This document shows, piece after piece, positions 16,175-24,135 of a DNA stretch of 64,000 nt. Below the pieces are notes generated by a model. It ran no database searches, was not told the origin of the DNA, and saw only the letters and a program-made list of their open reading frames with translations. The stretch's first letter is position 1. The number at the start of each line of letters is the position of its first letter. Source of the DNA: Orlajensenia sp037404875 (GTDB lineage: Bacteria > Actinomycetota > Actinomycetes > Actinomycetales > Microbacteriaceae). The DNA lies in NCBI RefSeq assembly GCF_037404875.1, contig NZ_JBBELO010000007.1, positions 80,624 to 144,623 of the forward strand, read 5' to 3'. Both the position numbers and the translations under genes were made by a program.

Positions 16175-16839
16175 CGCTGGTCCTCCTCTGAGGGTGAAGC
16201 ACTGGAGTCCGTCTCGCCGTCGAAGATCTCGCCGCGCACGAGCGGGAAGGCGTTGATGTGGATCTGCACGGGGCGCGATCCCGGCGTCGGTGTTCTCTTG
16301 TACGCGTCGAGGTAGCGCCAGAGCACCACGTCGATGTCGGCGACGAGCTGCTTCAGCTGTTCGGGCGTCAGTCGCAGGTTGATGGTGTCGCCGACGGCGA
16401 CGTCGAGCCACTCCTCACCGAAGACCTTCTCGCCCTCGGTGATGAAGTCGTGGTAGTTGCGCTCGCGACCGCGGTTCCATTCCTCTTCGATGAGTTCGGT
16501 GGCGAGGCGCTCGGCGCTGCCGGGCGCGAATTCCCGTGGCTCCGGCGCGGCGATCGAGCCGGGCCGGCGCTCCCACCAGCGCTCGCGTGCCGTTCCCCTG
16601 CTGGTGTCCTCGCGCACGAGGTCGTGCTTCTCCAGCTGGCGCAGGTGGTAGCTCATGACGCCGCTGGACTCGCCCAACCGCTCGCCGAGGCCGGTGGCCG
16701 TGAGTGGACCGTAGGCCGAGAGCTCGTCGAGGATGCGGATGCGCAGCGGGTGGGCGAGGCCGCGCAGGGCGCTCATGCCGAGCACGGCATCCCGTCCGGG
16801 ATGCTGCGGACTGCTCTGCGGAGGCTTCTCGTCGGACAT
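16171..16839 (-). CDS. ArsR-like winged-helix transcriptional regulator
   Basis: A regulator of 222 residues from the ATG at 16837-16839; a start seven codons earlier overlaps candidate operators and is less likely. The winged helix is within residues about 20-95: RGLAHPLRIRILDELSAYG, then GLGERLGESSGVMSYHLRQL, then HDLVREDTSRGTARERWW. The C-terminal domain (about 105-215) is of the kind found in helix-turn-helix proteins with unknown ligands and has no metal-binding Cys. It is likely autoregulated through the repeats just upstream. It overlaps the small downstream gene. Confidence 0.85.
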   Translation of the reverse strand: MSDEKPPQSSPQHPGRDAVLGMSALRGLAHPLRIRILDELSAYGPLTATGLGERLGESSGVMSYHLRQLEKHDLVREDTSRGTARERWWERRPGSIAAPEPREFAPGSAERLATELIEEEWNRGRERNYHDFITEGEKVFGEEWLDVAVGDTINLRLTPEQLKQLVADIDVVLWRYLDAYKRTPTPGSRPVQIHINAFPLVRGEIFDGETDSSASPSEEDQR

Positions 16840-16840
16840 G

Positions 16841-16888
16841 ATGCAAAGATACCTCTGCAAACAAGACTATGCAAGGGTTTCTTTGCAT
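16841..16888. promoter_or_regulatory. Repeated TGCAA/TTGCA sites before the ArsR gene
   Basis: A 20-bp interrupted palindrome, ATGCAAGGGTTTCTTTGCAT, lies at 16869-16888 (arms ATGCAA/TTGCAT). Two further half-site copies, ATGCAAAG at 16841-16848 and CTGCAA at 16855-16860, lie nearer the gene. The cluster abuts the regulator start and is a good candidate for its own operator. The AT-rich character contrasts with the surrounding sequence. Confidence 0.55.
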
Positions 16889-16918
16889 TCCGGAGAGGCG
16901 GCCGCCGGACGCTCTCGC

Positions 16919-18010
16919 TCAGCCCGGGCAGCCGGCGAGCACGGCGTCAGCCACGGCCACGAGGTGATCGAAGCGCTCCCGGGCCGGCGGCAGCGTACTG
17001 GTGAGGTAGCTGAAGACGAGTCGGCGGTCGGGATCGGCCCACGCCATGCAGCAGTTGCTGCCGTTGTGCCCGAATGCTCGTGGGCTGCTGAGCGTGCCCA
17101 TCGGATTGACGGCGCCCGGAACACCGCGGGAGCCGCCGATCTGGAAGCCGTTGGACCACCGGATCGGGGTGCGGGCGAAGCGATCGAGCATTCCGTCGCT
17201 CGTCGGAGTGAGTGCGTCGGCGAGGGTCTGGGGTGCGAGCAGTCGGGGCGCGTCCCCGCCGCCGAGAAGGGCGAGGTAGAACCGTGCGAGGTCTCGTGCC
17301 GTCGTCGAGATGCCCGCAGAGGGAATGACGGCTGCGCGGGTGCGCGGACGATTGACGAGGGAACGCACGGCGGCGCCGCTCACCCCCGGGGCAGCCGTCG
17401 CGACCGATCGCGCACGATGATGCGGCGGCAGGCCGAGGAAGGTGTCGGCCAGCTCGAGGGGCTCGAGGATCTCGGTCGAGAGCAGCTCGGGCAGCGGTCG
17501 TCCGCTCACCCGCTGGGCGATCTCCCCGATGATGAAACCGTATGCGATCCACTGGTAGGCCGGACCCCACCCCGGAGGGTGCCGCGGCCGGGTGCGCTCG
17601 ATGCGGCCGATCATGCGAGGCCAATCCGACATGGCGAGCGCATCGGCAACCGGGCTGCCGGTCGTCGCGAAGCCGCTGCGGTGCTGCAGCACGTGACGGA
17701 TGGTGATGGCCGACTTGCCGTTACGGGCGAACTCTGGCCAGTAGGAGGCCACGGACTCGTCGAGATCGACGAGCCCGCGCTCGGCGAGCATGAGCAGCAG
17801 AACCGTGACGAACGGCTTTCCCGCGGAGAACGTCCAGAACAGCGCGTCGTCGGCGCAGCGCACGGACGCGTCGAGCACCACGACGCCGTCGCGGATGATG
17901 CAGAGTTGCGCGGCGGCATCCCGTTCGCGCACGAGCCTCACGGCCTGCTGCAGTGCCGCCGGATCGATCTCGGCTGCCGGGCGTGGAGGAGGGGCCGCCG
18001 CATCCGTCAC
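16919..18010 (-). CDS. Serine hydrolase of the beta-lactamase / class C family
   Basis: A 363-residue serine beta-lactamase-fold enzyme with the SxxK motif SAGK at residues 62-65, a tyrosine in PAYQWIAYG corresponding to the YxN region, and a C-terminal HNG in place of KTG. These proteins act as esterases, D-aminopeptidases or beta-lactamases; the HNG variant favours an EstB-like esterase. No signal peptide is seen, so it is probably cytoplasmic. The GTG at 18008-18010 overlaps the stop of the Lrp gene (GTGA), showing one transcript. The substrate is unknown. Confidence 0.88.
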   Translation of the reverse strand: MTDAAAPPPRPAAEIDPAALQQAVRLVRERDAAAQLCIIRDGVVVLDASVRCADDALFWTFSAGKPFVTVLLLMLAERGLVDLDESVASYWPEFARNGKSAITIRHVLQHRSGFATTGSPVADALAMSDWPRMIGRIERTRPRHPPGWGPAYQWIAYGFIIGEIAQRVSGRPLPELLSTEILEPLELADTFLGLPPHHRARSVATAAPGVSGAAVRSLVNRPRTRAAVIPSAGISTTARDLARFYLALLGGGDAPRLLAPQTLADALTPTSDGMLDRFARTPIRWSNGFQIGGSRGVPGAVNPMGTLSSPRAFGHNGSNCCMAWADPDRRLVFSYLTSTLPPARERFDHLVAVADAVLAGCPG

Positions 18011-18471
18011 GGGGCGCCCTGCTCGAGCAGGGGCCGCATGCGGAAGGGGATGAGCTCGCCCATGGCGAGACTGGTCTCGGTGCGCTCGACGCCCTCGATC
18101 GCGAGGATGCCGGCGTCGATGCGGAACAGGTGATCGGCGTCGCGCGCCGCCACCTGCACGAGCACGTCGACCTGGCCCGAGAGCCCGTGCGCCTGGATGA
18201 CCTCGGGAATGGCGGCGATCGCCGAGACGATGTCGCTCAGCGACTTCTGGCGCACGTGCACCGCGATGAAGGCGGTAAGCGGGTAGCCGAGGCTCACGGG
18301 CTCGATCCGCCGCTCGACGGAGGCCAGCACGGATGCCTCGAGGCTCGACATGCGGGCCTGCACCGTATTGCGGGAGAGGCCGAGGCGCTCGGCGAGGGCG
18401 ACGTTCGATGCGCGGGGAGCGTCGATCAGCGCGCGGATCATCTGCACGTCGGTGGCATCCATGGTCCTCAT
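18007..18471 (-). CDS. Lrp/AsnC family transcriptional regulator
   Basis: About 154 residues from the ATG at 18469-18471; an ATG three codons later (18462) is equally possible. The N-terminal helix-turn-helix (DVQMIRALIDAPRASNVALAERLGLS, split over two helices, then RNTVQARMSSLE) is followed by an alpha-beta ligand-binding RAM domain (FIAVHVRQKSLSDIV, QVDVLVQVAARDADHLF). Lrp proteins often sense amino acids. It diverges from the branched-chain oxoacid dehydrogenase operon, so control of that operon is likely, as for BkdR-type regulators. It is coupled to the hydrolase behind it. Confidence 0.92.
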   Translation of the reverse strand: MRTMDATDVQMIRALIDAPRASNVALAERLGLSRNTVQARMSSLEASVLASVERRIEPVSLGYPLTAFIAVHVRQKSLSDIVSAIAAIPEVIQAHGLSGQVDVLVQVAARDADHLFRIDAGILAIEGVERTETSLAMGELIPFRMRPLLEQGAP

Positions 18472-18538
18472 AGTGCGCAACGGTAGCACCGTCGTTACCC
18501 GTCGAACAGTGCACCCTGCTCAATTCGTGCGGCGATCA

Positions 18539-18567
18539 TTGTGCGGGATGCTCGGGGCGCCTACCCT
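18539..18567 (+). promoter_or_regulatory. Promoter of the branched-chain dehydrogenase operon
   Basis: TTGTGC at 18539-18544 and TACCCT at 18562-18567 are spaced by 17 bases, a good sigma-70-type pair. Transcription would start near 18574, leaving an 80-base leader before the E1 alpha ATG. The flank towards the Lrp gene carries imperfect GTGC/GCAC half sites that may bind Lrp. Confidence 0.55.
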
Positions 18568-18655
18568 TGGAGCATCCCCGGCAGCGTCGCCGCGGGACGA
18601 CCGGCGGTGCCCACAAGGCGCGCCGGCCGAGGTTGCGGCAGAAGAGGCCCTCACC

Positions 18656-19762
18656 ATGTCGATGCACGAAACAGTCACCCCGTCGCTCACCGATCTGCTG
18701 CAGCTGCTCGCCCCGGATGGGCGCAGGGCCCCCCAGCCCGCGTGGGACGCGCGGGTCGCCGACCTCGATGGCGCGGCGCTGCGCGGCCTCTACGAGGACA
18801 TGGTGCTCGTGCGTCGCATCGACACCGAGGCCACCGCTCTGCAGCGACAGGGCCAGCTGGGCCTCTGGCCTCCGGTTCTCGGACAGGAGGCCGCGCAGAT
18901 CGGATCGGCGCGCGCCCTCAGGGACGAGGACTTCGTCTTCTCCAGCTACCGCGAGCACGGCGTCGCCTGGTGCCGCGGCGTGGCGATCGACCAGATCTCG
19001 CCGGTCTGGCGCGGCACGGCCGCCAGCGGCTGGAACCCCTACGACGTCGGCATGGCGGCGCCGCAGGTGATCATCGGCGCCCAGGCCCTGCACGCCGTGG
19101 GCTACGCCCTCGGCATCCAGAACGACGGGGCCGACGCCGTCGCCATCGCCTACTTCGGTGACGGTGCGACGAGCGAGGGCGACGTCAACGAGGCGCTCGT
19201 GTTCGCCGCGAGCTTCCAGGTGCCCGTCGTCTTCTTCTGCCAGAACAACCAGTGGGCCATCAGCGAGCCCGTCTCGCTGCAGGCGCGACGGGCGCTCGCC
19301 GATCGCGCACCCGGCTTCGGCATCCCGAGCCTGCGCGTGGACGGCAATGACGTGCTCGCCGTGATGGCCGCCACCCGCCTCGCGCTGGATCGCGCCCGCA
19401 CGGGCGGCGGACCGACCTTCATCGAAGCGGTGACCTATCGCATGGGCCCCCACACCACGGCAGACGACCCCACGCGCTACCGTATCGAGGCCGAGCTGGA
19501 GGAATGGCGCCAGCGCGACCCGATCGCCCGCCTGCGCAGCCATCTGCGGGAACTCGGCGAACTCGACGACGAGCGCGAGGCCGAGATCGCCGAGAAGGGC
19601 GAGGCGGCGGCCGCAGAGCTGCGAGCCGCCACCCTCGCGCTCGCCGATCCGGAGCCCCTCACCCTGTTCGACAACGTCTATGCGGAGCCGAACTCGATGA
19701 TCGAGCGGCAGCGCGATCAGCTCGAGCGCTACCTCGCCATGTTCGAGCAGGACGCGCGATGA
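18656..19762 (+). CDS. Branched-chain 2-oxoacid dehydrogenase E1 component, alpha subunit
   Basis: A 368-residue thiamine-diphosphate enzyme subunit. It shows YREHGVAWCRG, the TPP-binding motif beginning GDGATSEGDVNE and ending QNNQWAISEP, and RMGPHTTADDPTRY, the phosphorylation-loop region of E1 alpha. It decarboxylates 2-oxo acids from valine, leucine and isoleucine and reductively acylates the E2 lipoyl arm. Start ATG at 18656 with AGAAGAGG upstream. It is four-base coupled to E1 beta. The linkage with the leucine operon 5 kb downstream favours branched-chain acids over pyruvate. M. tuberculosis Rv2497c is the closest role model. Confidence 0.92.
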   Translation: MSMHETVTPSLTDLLQLLAPDGRRAPQPAWDARVADLDGAALRGLYEDMVLVRRIDTEATALQRQGQLGLWPPVLGQEAAQIGSARALRDEDFVFSSYREHGVAWCRGVAIDQISPVWRGTAASGWNPYDVGMAAPQVIIGAQALHAVGYALGIQNDGADAVAIAYFGDGATSEGDVNEALVFAASFQVPVVFFCQNNQWAISEPVSLQARRALADRAPGFGIPSLRVDGNDVLAVMAATRLALDRARTGGGPTFIEAVTYRMGPHTTADDPTRYRIEAELEEWRQRDPIARLRSHLRELGELDDEREAEIAEKGEAAAAELRAATLALADPEPLTLFDNVYAEPNSMIERQRDQLERYLAMFEQDAR

Positions 19763-20826
19763 GCACGACCAGGGCTCCGATCCCGACCGCGACCCCGGTC
19801 TCCACCGGCACACAGACCCTCACCCTCGGAAAGGCGATCACCGCCGGCCTGCGCGACGCGCTCGCCGCAGACGAGCGGGTGATGCTGCTCGGCGAGGACA
19901 TCGGGCACCTCGGCGGCGTCTATCGCATCACCGACGGACTGCAGCGCGAGTTCGGCCCCCGCCGCGTTCTCGACACGCCCCTCGCCGAGGCGGGCATCAT
20001 CGGAACCGCCGTCGGCCTCGCCTACCGGGGTTACCGACCGGTGTGCGAGATCCAGTTCGACGGCTTCATCTATCCCGCCTTCGACCAGATCGTGAGCCAG
20101 GTCGCCAAGCTGCACTATCGCACCCGTGGCGCCGTGCGCATGCCCATCACGATCCGCGTGCCCTTCGCCGGCGGCATCGGTGCGGCGGAGCACCACTCGG
20201 AGTCGCCCGAGGCGTACTTCACACACACGAGCGGGCTGCGGGTGGTGTCGGTGTCCAACCCGCAGGACGCGTACACGATGATCCGGCAGGCGATCGCGAG
20301 TGATGACCCCGTGCTGTTCTTCGAGCCGAAGCGGCGCTACCAGGTCAAGGGCGAGGTGCGCCTGGACGACGACACGTCGATGGGCAGCGCCCGCGTGGTG
20401 ACCGCGGGCAGCGACGTCACCCTCATCGCCTACGGTCCGCTCGTGCGCACGGCGACGGATGCGGCGCGCGCCGCCGCGGCCGATGGCATCTCCATCGAGG
20501 TGATCGACCTGCGCTCGCTCTCCCCGGTGGATTACGAGACCCTCGAGGCGTCCGTGCGCAAGACCGGCCGGGTGGTGATCGCCCACGAGGCCGCCGGGCA
20601 AGGGGGAGTGGGTGCCGAGATCGCCGCCGCTCTCACCGAGCGCTGCTTCTACAGCCTCGAGCACGCGCCCGTGCGGGTGACCGGCTTCGACATCCCGTAC
20701 CCGCCGTCCAAGCTGGAGTCGCATCACGTGCCCGACCTGGACCGCATCCTCGATGGAGTGGATCGCGCGATGGGGCGGCCGAACTCGCTCGGAGACGCGC
20801 TCGAGAACTCGGGGGTCCGCTCGTGA
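19759..20826 (+). CDS. Branched-chain 2-oxoacid dehydrogenase E1 component, beta subunit
   Basis: A 355-residue transketolase-like subunit that completes the E1 heterotetramer. Recognisable parts are LGEDIGHLGGVYRITDGL, DTPLAEAGIIGTAVGLAYRG, EIQFDGFIYPAFDQIVSQ, and the C-terminal IDLRSLSPVD and HEAAGQGGVGAEIAA. The first 20 residues are Thr/Pro-rich and not conserved. The ATG at 19759 overlaps the E1 alpha stop, and the next gene starts inside its stop codon region (20823), so all three subunits are made in step. Confidence 0.93.
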   Translation: MSTTRAPIPTATPVSTGTQTLTLGKAITAGLRDALAADERVMLLGEDIGHLGGVYRITDGLQREFGPRRVLDTPLAEAGIIGTAVGLAYRGYRPVCEIQFDGFIYPAFDQIVSQVAKLHYRTRGAVRMPITIRVPFAGGIGAAEHHSESPEAYFTHTSGLRVVSVSNPQDAYTMIRQAIASDDPVLFFEPKRRYQVKGEVRLDDDTSMGSARVVTAGSDVTLIAYGPLVRTATDAARAAAADGISIEVIDLRSLSPVDYETLEASVRKTGRVVIAHEAAGQGGVGAEIAAALTERCFYSLEHAPVRVTGFDIPYPPSKLESHHVPDLDRILDGVDRAMGRPNSLGDALENSGVRS

Positions 20827-22256
20827 GCCTGCTCGATTTCCGGTTGCCCGACCTGGGAGAGGGGCTCACCGAGTCCGAGATCGTCGCCTGGCACGTGAGC
20901 GTCGGCGATGACGTGCGCCTGAACCAGGTGATTGCGGATGTCGAGACGGCGAAAGCCGTCGTGGAGCTTCCCTCGCCCTATGCCGGCCGCATCGCGCGTC
21001 TCTATGCGGAACCTGGGGTTCCGGTCGAGGTGGGGGAGCCGATCGTCGCGTTCGAGCTGGAGGAGACCCAGCCGTTCCCTGAGCAGCCGTTCCCTGAGCA
21101 GCCGACCCCTGAGCGCTCGTTCCCTGAGCCTGTCGAAGGGAACCCGACGTCCTCCTCCCAACCGGCCGAACCGGCCGAGCCCTCTGCGGCGCACCTCGTC
21201 GGCTACGGCCCCGTTGACGCCACCGCATCGAAGGCAGGCGGCCCCGTGCGTCGGCCCCGGCGAGCCGCGCTCGCCGCTGACCTCGTGCCGGTGGCACCCG
21301 AGGACGCCTCCGATATGCCCACCAACGAGCCGGTGGCATTCGCACCCGTGTCGGGGCGACCCGCCACCGCAGCACGGCCCCTCTCCACGCCCCCGGTGCG
21401 CAAGCTCGCCCACGATCTCGGCGTCGACCTGAGCGCACTCGACGGATCGGGACGGCACGGGCTCATCACCCGGGACGACGTCCGTGCCGCCGCGGCTCCG
21501 CGTCAGACGGGCCCCGCGCCCGATGTCGTCGTCGCTTCCGACGCCTCGACCGGGCGACGGGAGACGCGCACCCTCATCCACGGCATCCGCAAGGCGACGG
21601 CCGCGGCGATGGTCGCCAGCGCGTTCACGGCCCCGCAGGCGACCGTCTTCCTGACGGTCGACGTCACCGAGACCCTTCGCCTCGCGCAACGCCTGAGCAG
21701 CGACCCGGCGTTCGGCGGCCGGCGCATCGGCGTGCTCGCGGTGACGGCCAAGGCCCTGTGCCTCGCGCTGCGTGCCAACCCGACCCTGAACAGCCGCTGG
21801 GATGAGGCGGCAGGCCAGATCGTGCAGTTCCACTACGTCGACCTCGGCATCGCCGTTGCGACGCCGCGCGGACTGATCGTGCCGAGCATCCCCTCCGCCG
21901 ACGCGTGCACGCTGCCGGAACTCGCGACGGCCATCGGCGAGCTCGCAGCGTCCGCCCGTGCCGGGTCGACTCCGGCCGAGCGATTGCGCGGGGGCACCAT
22001 CACCATCAGCAACGTCGGCGTGTTCGGCGTCGACGCGGGCACCCCCATCCTGATGCCCGGCGAGGCGGCGATCCTCGCGACGGGAAGCGTGCGCCGCGAG
22101 CCACGTGAGCATGAGGGAGCCATCGCGTTGCGCGACGTGATGACGCTCAGCCTGAGCTTCGATCACCGGCTGGCAGATGGTGAGCAGGCGGCGCACCTGC
22201 TCACCGGCATCGGTCGCATCCTGCGCGATCCGGCCAGCGTGCTCGCCATCGTCTAG
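20823..22256 (+). CDS. Dihydrolipoamide acyltransferase E2 of the branched-chain complex
   Basis: A 477-residue E2. The lipoyl domain (1-80) carries the lipoylated Lys44 in VETAKAVV. Then comes a long linker, an E3-binding domain (about 191-222, VRKLAHDLGVDL), and the catalytic acyltransferase domain (about 245-477) ending with the active-site SFDHRLADGEQ. The linker begins with four five-residue repeats of the FPEQP type encoded by a 15-bp tandem DNA repeat at 21071-21130, ending in a hairpin repeat. The GTG start overlaps the E1 beta stop. No E3 gene is in the window; it must be supplied elsewhere. Confidence 0.93.
   Translation: MSLLDFRLPDLGEGLTESEIVAWHVSVGDDVRLNQVIADVETAKAVVELPSPYAGRIARLYAEPGVPVEVGEPIVAFELEETQPFPEQPFPEQPTPERSFPEPVEGNPTSSSQPAEPAEPSAAHLVGYGPVDATASKAGGPVRRPRRAALAADLVPVAPEDASDMPTNEPVAFAPVSGRPATAARPLSTPPVRKLAHDLGVDLSALDGSGRHGLITRDDVRAAAAPRQTGPAPDVVVASDASTGRRETRTLIHGIRKATAAAMVASAFTAPQATVFLTVDVTETLRLAQRLSSDPAFGGRRIGVLAVTAKALCLALRANPTLNSRWDEAAGQIVQFHYVDLGIAVATPRGLIVPSIPSADACTLPELATAIGELAASARAGSTPAERLRGGTITISNVGVFGVDAGTPILMPGEAAILATGSVRREPREHEGAIALRDVMTLSLSFDHRLADGEQAAHLLTGIGRILRDPASVLAIV
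21071..21143. repeat. 15-bp tandem repeat ending in a hairpin repeat inside the E2 linker
   Basis: Four in-frame 15-bp units of the form GCCGTTCCCTGAGCA run from 21071 to 21130. The last continues into CTGTCGAAGGGAAC, so 21119-21143 forms the hairpin GTTCCCT ... AGGGAAC around GAGCCTGTCGA. CCTGAGCCTGTCGAAGG-type sequences are known to recur as intergenic repeats in many high-GC genomes. Here the repeat has been captured as coding sequence in a flexible region. Confidence 0.75.
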
Positions 22257-22321
22257 AGGCAGCGGCGCACCGCGCCGGCATTCCGCGTGCGGGGGAGCGC
22301 CGGGGCGGGCACAATGGGCAG

Positions 22322-22624
22322 ATGAGCGAACCGATCGATCCGTCCGCAGTGCAGTCGGCGCTCGAGGGCACCGCGTTCGCCCATCTGGGTGACGTGCTCC
22401 TGGGCAGCTACGCCACCGGCGACTTCGCGGGAGCGGTGCGGTTGCTGGACGCGGTCGCCCAGGTCGCCGAGGAGCTGAACCACCACCCCGACGTGCACCT
22501 GGAGTACGGCCGCATCGAGTTCGAGCTGACATCGCACGACGTCGGAGAAGTGACGGCGCGCGACCTCGACCTTGCCGCGCGCATCCAGCAGCTCGCTGAC
22601 GAGCAGGGCGCGACGGCCGAATAG
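22322..22624 (+). CDS. Pterin-4a-carbinolamine dehydratase family protein
   Basis: A 100-residue protein matching 4a-hydroxytetrahydrobiopterin dehydratases: the core EELNHHPDVHLEYGRIEFEL gives the conserved His-His-Pro active-site region and is followed by TSHDVGEVTARDLDLA. The family dehydrates the carbinolamine form of pterin cofactors and can be a regulatory protein. The ATG follows CACAAT plus six bases, a weaker version of the leaderless layout. It is convergent with a TetR gene, from which a hairpin separates it. No pterin-dependent hydroxylase is nearby. Confidence 0.88.
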   Translation: MSEPIDPSAVQSALEGTAFAHLGDVLLGSYATGDFAGAVRLLDAVAQVAEELNHHPDVHLEYGRIEFELTSHDVGEVTARDLDLAARIQQLADEQGATAE

Positions 22625-22630
22625 CGAGGG

Positions 22631-22658
22631 CCGAAAAGCGCCGGCAGACCGCTTTCGG
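22631..22658. terminator. Bidirectional hairpin between convergent genes
   Basis: CCGAAAAGCG at 22631-22640 pairs with CGCTTTCGG at 22650-22658 with one bulged A, over a nine-base loop. The arm starts with the same CCGAAAAGCG as repeat elements E1 and E2, and it also lies between convergent genes. The simplest reading is a shared transcription terminator. Confidence 0.55.
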
Positions 22659-22659
22659 T

Positions 22660-23268
22660 TCAGGCGCGCAGGGCGGTGATCGCCATGCCCTCCAACGCCG
22701 CGCGCACGCCGGCCTCGGCGGGCGGGCGACCCGAGATGCGGGCGCTGTGGGGCGTGGAATTCATGAGCCCGAAGGCGGCGTGCGCGCGCACCCGCAGGTC
22801 GGCCTCGGCCCGATGCGGGTGCAGCTGCGCGAGCACGCCCACCCACACCTCGACGTACCGGCGCTGCAGGCTGCGTACGCGGTGACGCTCAGCGTCGGGC
22901 AGGCTCGCCATGTCGCGGTCCTGCACGAGGATGACGTCGGCGTTGCCCAGGGCGAATGCGACATGGAAGCGCACGAGCGCAGCCAGCGCGCTCGGGGCAT
23001 CGGCGTGCTCGGCGACGACGGACTCGCCCCCGCGCAGCAGGCCGTCCGAGGCGTCGATGAGGATCGCGGCGAGCACCGCCGGCTTGTTCGGGAAGTGCCG
23101 GTAGAGGGCCGGACCTGAGACGCCGGCTGCTCCGCCGAGGTCATCGATCGAGACTCCGGCGTAGCCGCGCTCGGCGAACAGTCGCGAGGCCGCCCCGAGC
23201 AGCGCGGTTCGCCGGTCGGCCTTCGCCGCCTCCCGTGAGGTGCGGACGCCGCTGCCCGTCGTGCTCAT
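22660..23268 (-). CDS. TetR-family regulator, probable controller of the leucine catabolism operon
   Basis: A 202-residue TetR protein with a helix-turn-helix at about residues 38-58 (SIDDLGGAAGVSGPALYRHF) and a C-terminal SACE_7040/BkaR-like segment (GVLAQLHPHRAEAD, LMNSTPHS). Rv2506 (BkaR) of M. tuberculosis occupies the same genomic role next to accD1. Ribosome site GAAGGAGG precedes the ATG. Its own promoter carries GTTAGC (minus strand, 23291-23298), the same half site found in the operators before the acyl-CoA carboxylase genes at 24776-24818. An acyl-CoA ligand is likely. Its control of that operon is inferred. Confidence 0.88.
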   Translation of the reverse strand: MSTTGSGVRTSREAAKADRRTALLGAASRLFAERGYAGVSIDDLGGAAGVSGPALYRHFPNKPAVLAAILIDASDGLLRGGESVVAEHADAPSALAALVRFHVAFALGNADVILVQDRDMASLPDAERHRVRSLQRRYVEVWVGVLAQLHPHRAEADLRVRAHAAFGLMNSTPHSARISGRPPAEAGVRAALEGMAITALRA

Positions 23269-23337
23269 CCGCGCCTCCTTCGGTGAGTGGATGCTAACTG
23301 AAGACCGCCCGCCGCGGCAAGCGCCGGCGAGACGGCC

Positions 23338-24054
23338 TCAGTGACCGGATGCCGAGGCGAGTGCCCGGGCGAGTTCGGCGGTGCCGCGGTTCCACGGCGT
23401 GCCATGGCCGGGAAGCACCCAGGTCGCGGGGATCTCGGCGAGCTTCTGGTGGGAGCGGGCGGCCGACTCGGGGTCGTCGGTGAACGGCGCGGGCTGCGGT
23501 CCGCTCGCCCCCGTCAGCACGTGGCGGGTCGTGAGGGCGTCGCCGACGAAGATCGCGTCCACCTGCGGCACGTGCACGGCGATGCTTCCGGCGGAGTGCC
23601 CGGGAAGCCCGACGATGCGCGGCGATCCCGGAAGCGAGAGAACGTCGCCATCCTGCACCGGAACAACGGCCCTCAGGTAGTGGGTGCGCGCCCCGCCCTT
23701 GCGCAGCGCGTACCAGAGAAAGCCCGCCGTGGCGCCGATGCGCATCGAGCCGCCCTTGCCGGTGCCCTTCTGCTTTCCCTGCGCCCGGGCGGCATCTGCC
23801 GCATGCACGTAGACCGGGACGTTCTTCTCGCGGCGCAGGCGTTCGGCGAAGCCGATGTGATCGCTGTCGCCGTGCGTGAGGATGAGCCCGCGCACGTCGT
23901 CGAGGGAGCGGCCCATCAGTGCCAGTTCGGCGAGCAGGTCGCGCCAGTGGCCGGGGAGTCCGGCGTCGATCACCGTGACTCCCGATGCGTCGTCGACGAG
24001 GTAGGCGGCCACGATGTCGTTGCCGATGCGGTGCAGGTGCGGTGCGAGTTCCAT
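23338..24054 (-). CDS. MBL-fold metallo-hydrolase
   Basis: A 238-residue metallo-beta-lactamase-fold protein with the dinuclear metal motif THGDSDHIG (HxDxDH with an extra acidic residue), a second His in GLPGHSAGS, Asp in IFVGDALT and final His in VLPGHGTPW. Such enzymes hydrolyse thioesters, lactones or phosphoesters in the cytoplasm. A glyoxalase II-like or lactonase function is possible but not fixed. It diverges from a TetR gene with an inverted-repeat operator between them, so it is probably the target of that regulator. Confidence 0.9.
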   Translation of the reverse strand: MELAPHLHRIGNDIVAAYLVDDASGVTVIDAGLPGHWRDLLAELALMGRSLDDVRGLILTHGDSDHIGFAERLRREKNVPVYVHAADAARAQGKQKGTGKGGSMRIGATAGFLWYALRKGGARTHYLRAVVPVQDGDVLSLPGSPRIVGLPGHSAGSIAVHVPQVDAIFVGDALTTRHVLTGASGPQPAPFTDDPESAARSHQKLAEIPATWVLPGHGTPWNRGTAELARALASASGH

Positions 24055-24091
24055 GGCGAATCCTTTGTCGAAGTGGTTGATGGCTACGATA

Positions 24092-24110
24092 ATTAGCTAT
24101 GATGGCTAAT
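24092..24110. promoter_or_regulatory. TetR operator between the MBL hydrolase and TetR genes
   Basis: A 19-bp inverted repeat, ATTAGCTATGATGGCTAAT, has arms ATTAGC/GCTAAT around seven bases and sits midway between two divergent starts (24054 and 24136). It is flanked by further ATAGCTAT at 24114-24121. The AT-rich site stands out, and it is the natural binding site for the adjacent TetR protein. Confidence 0.7.
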
Positions 24111-24135
24111 GTCAATAGCTATCGAATGGAGCGAC

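Noticed and set aside
18011..18523. N-terminal extension of the beta-lactamase-fold protein
   Set aside because: It lies opposite in frame to the Lrp regulator on the same strand; the GTGA overlap at 18007-18010 gives a natural coupled start.
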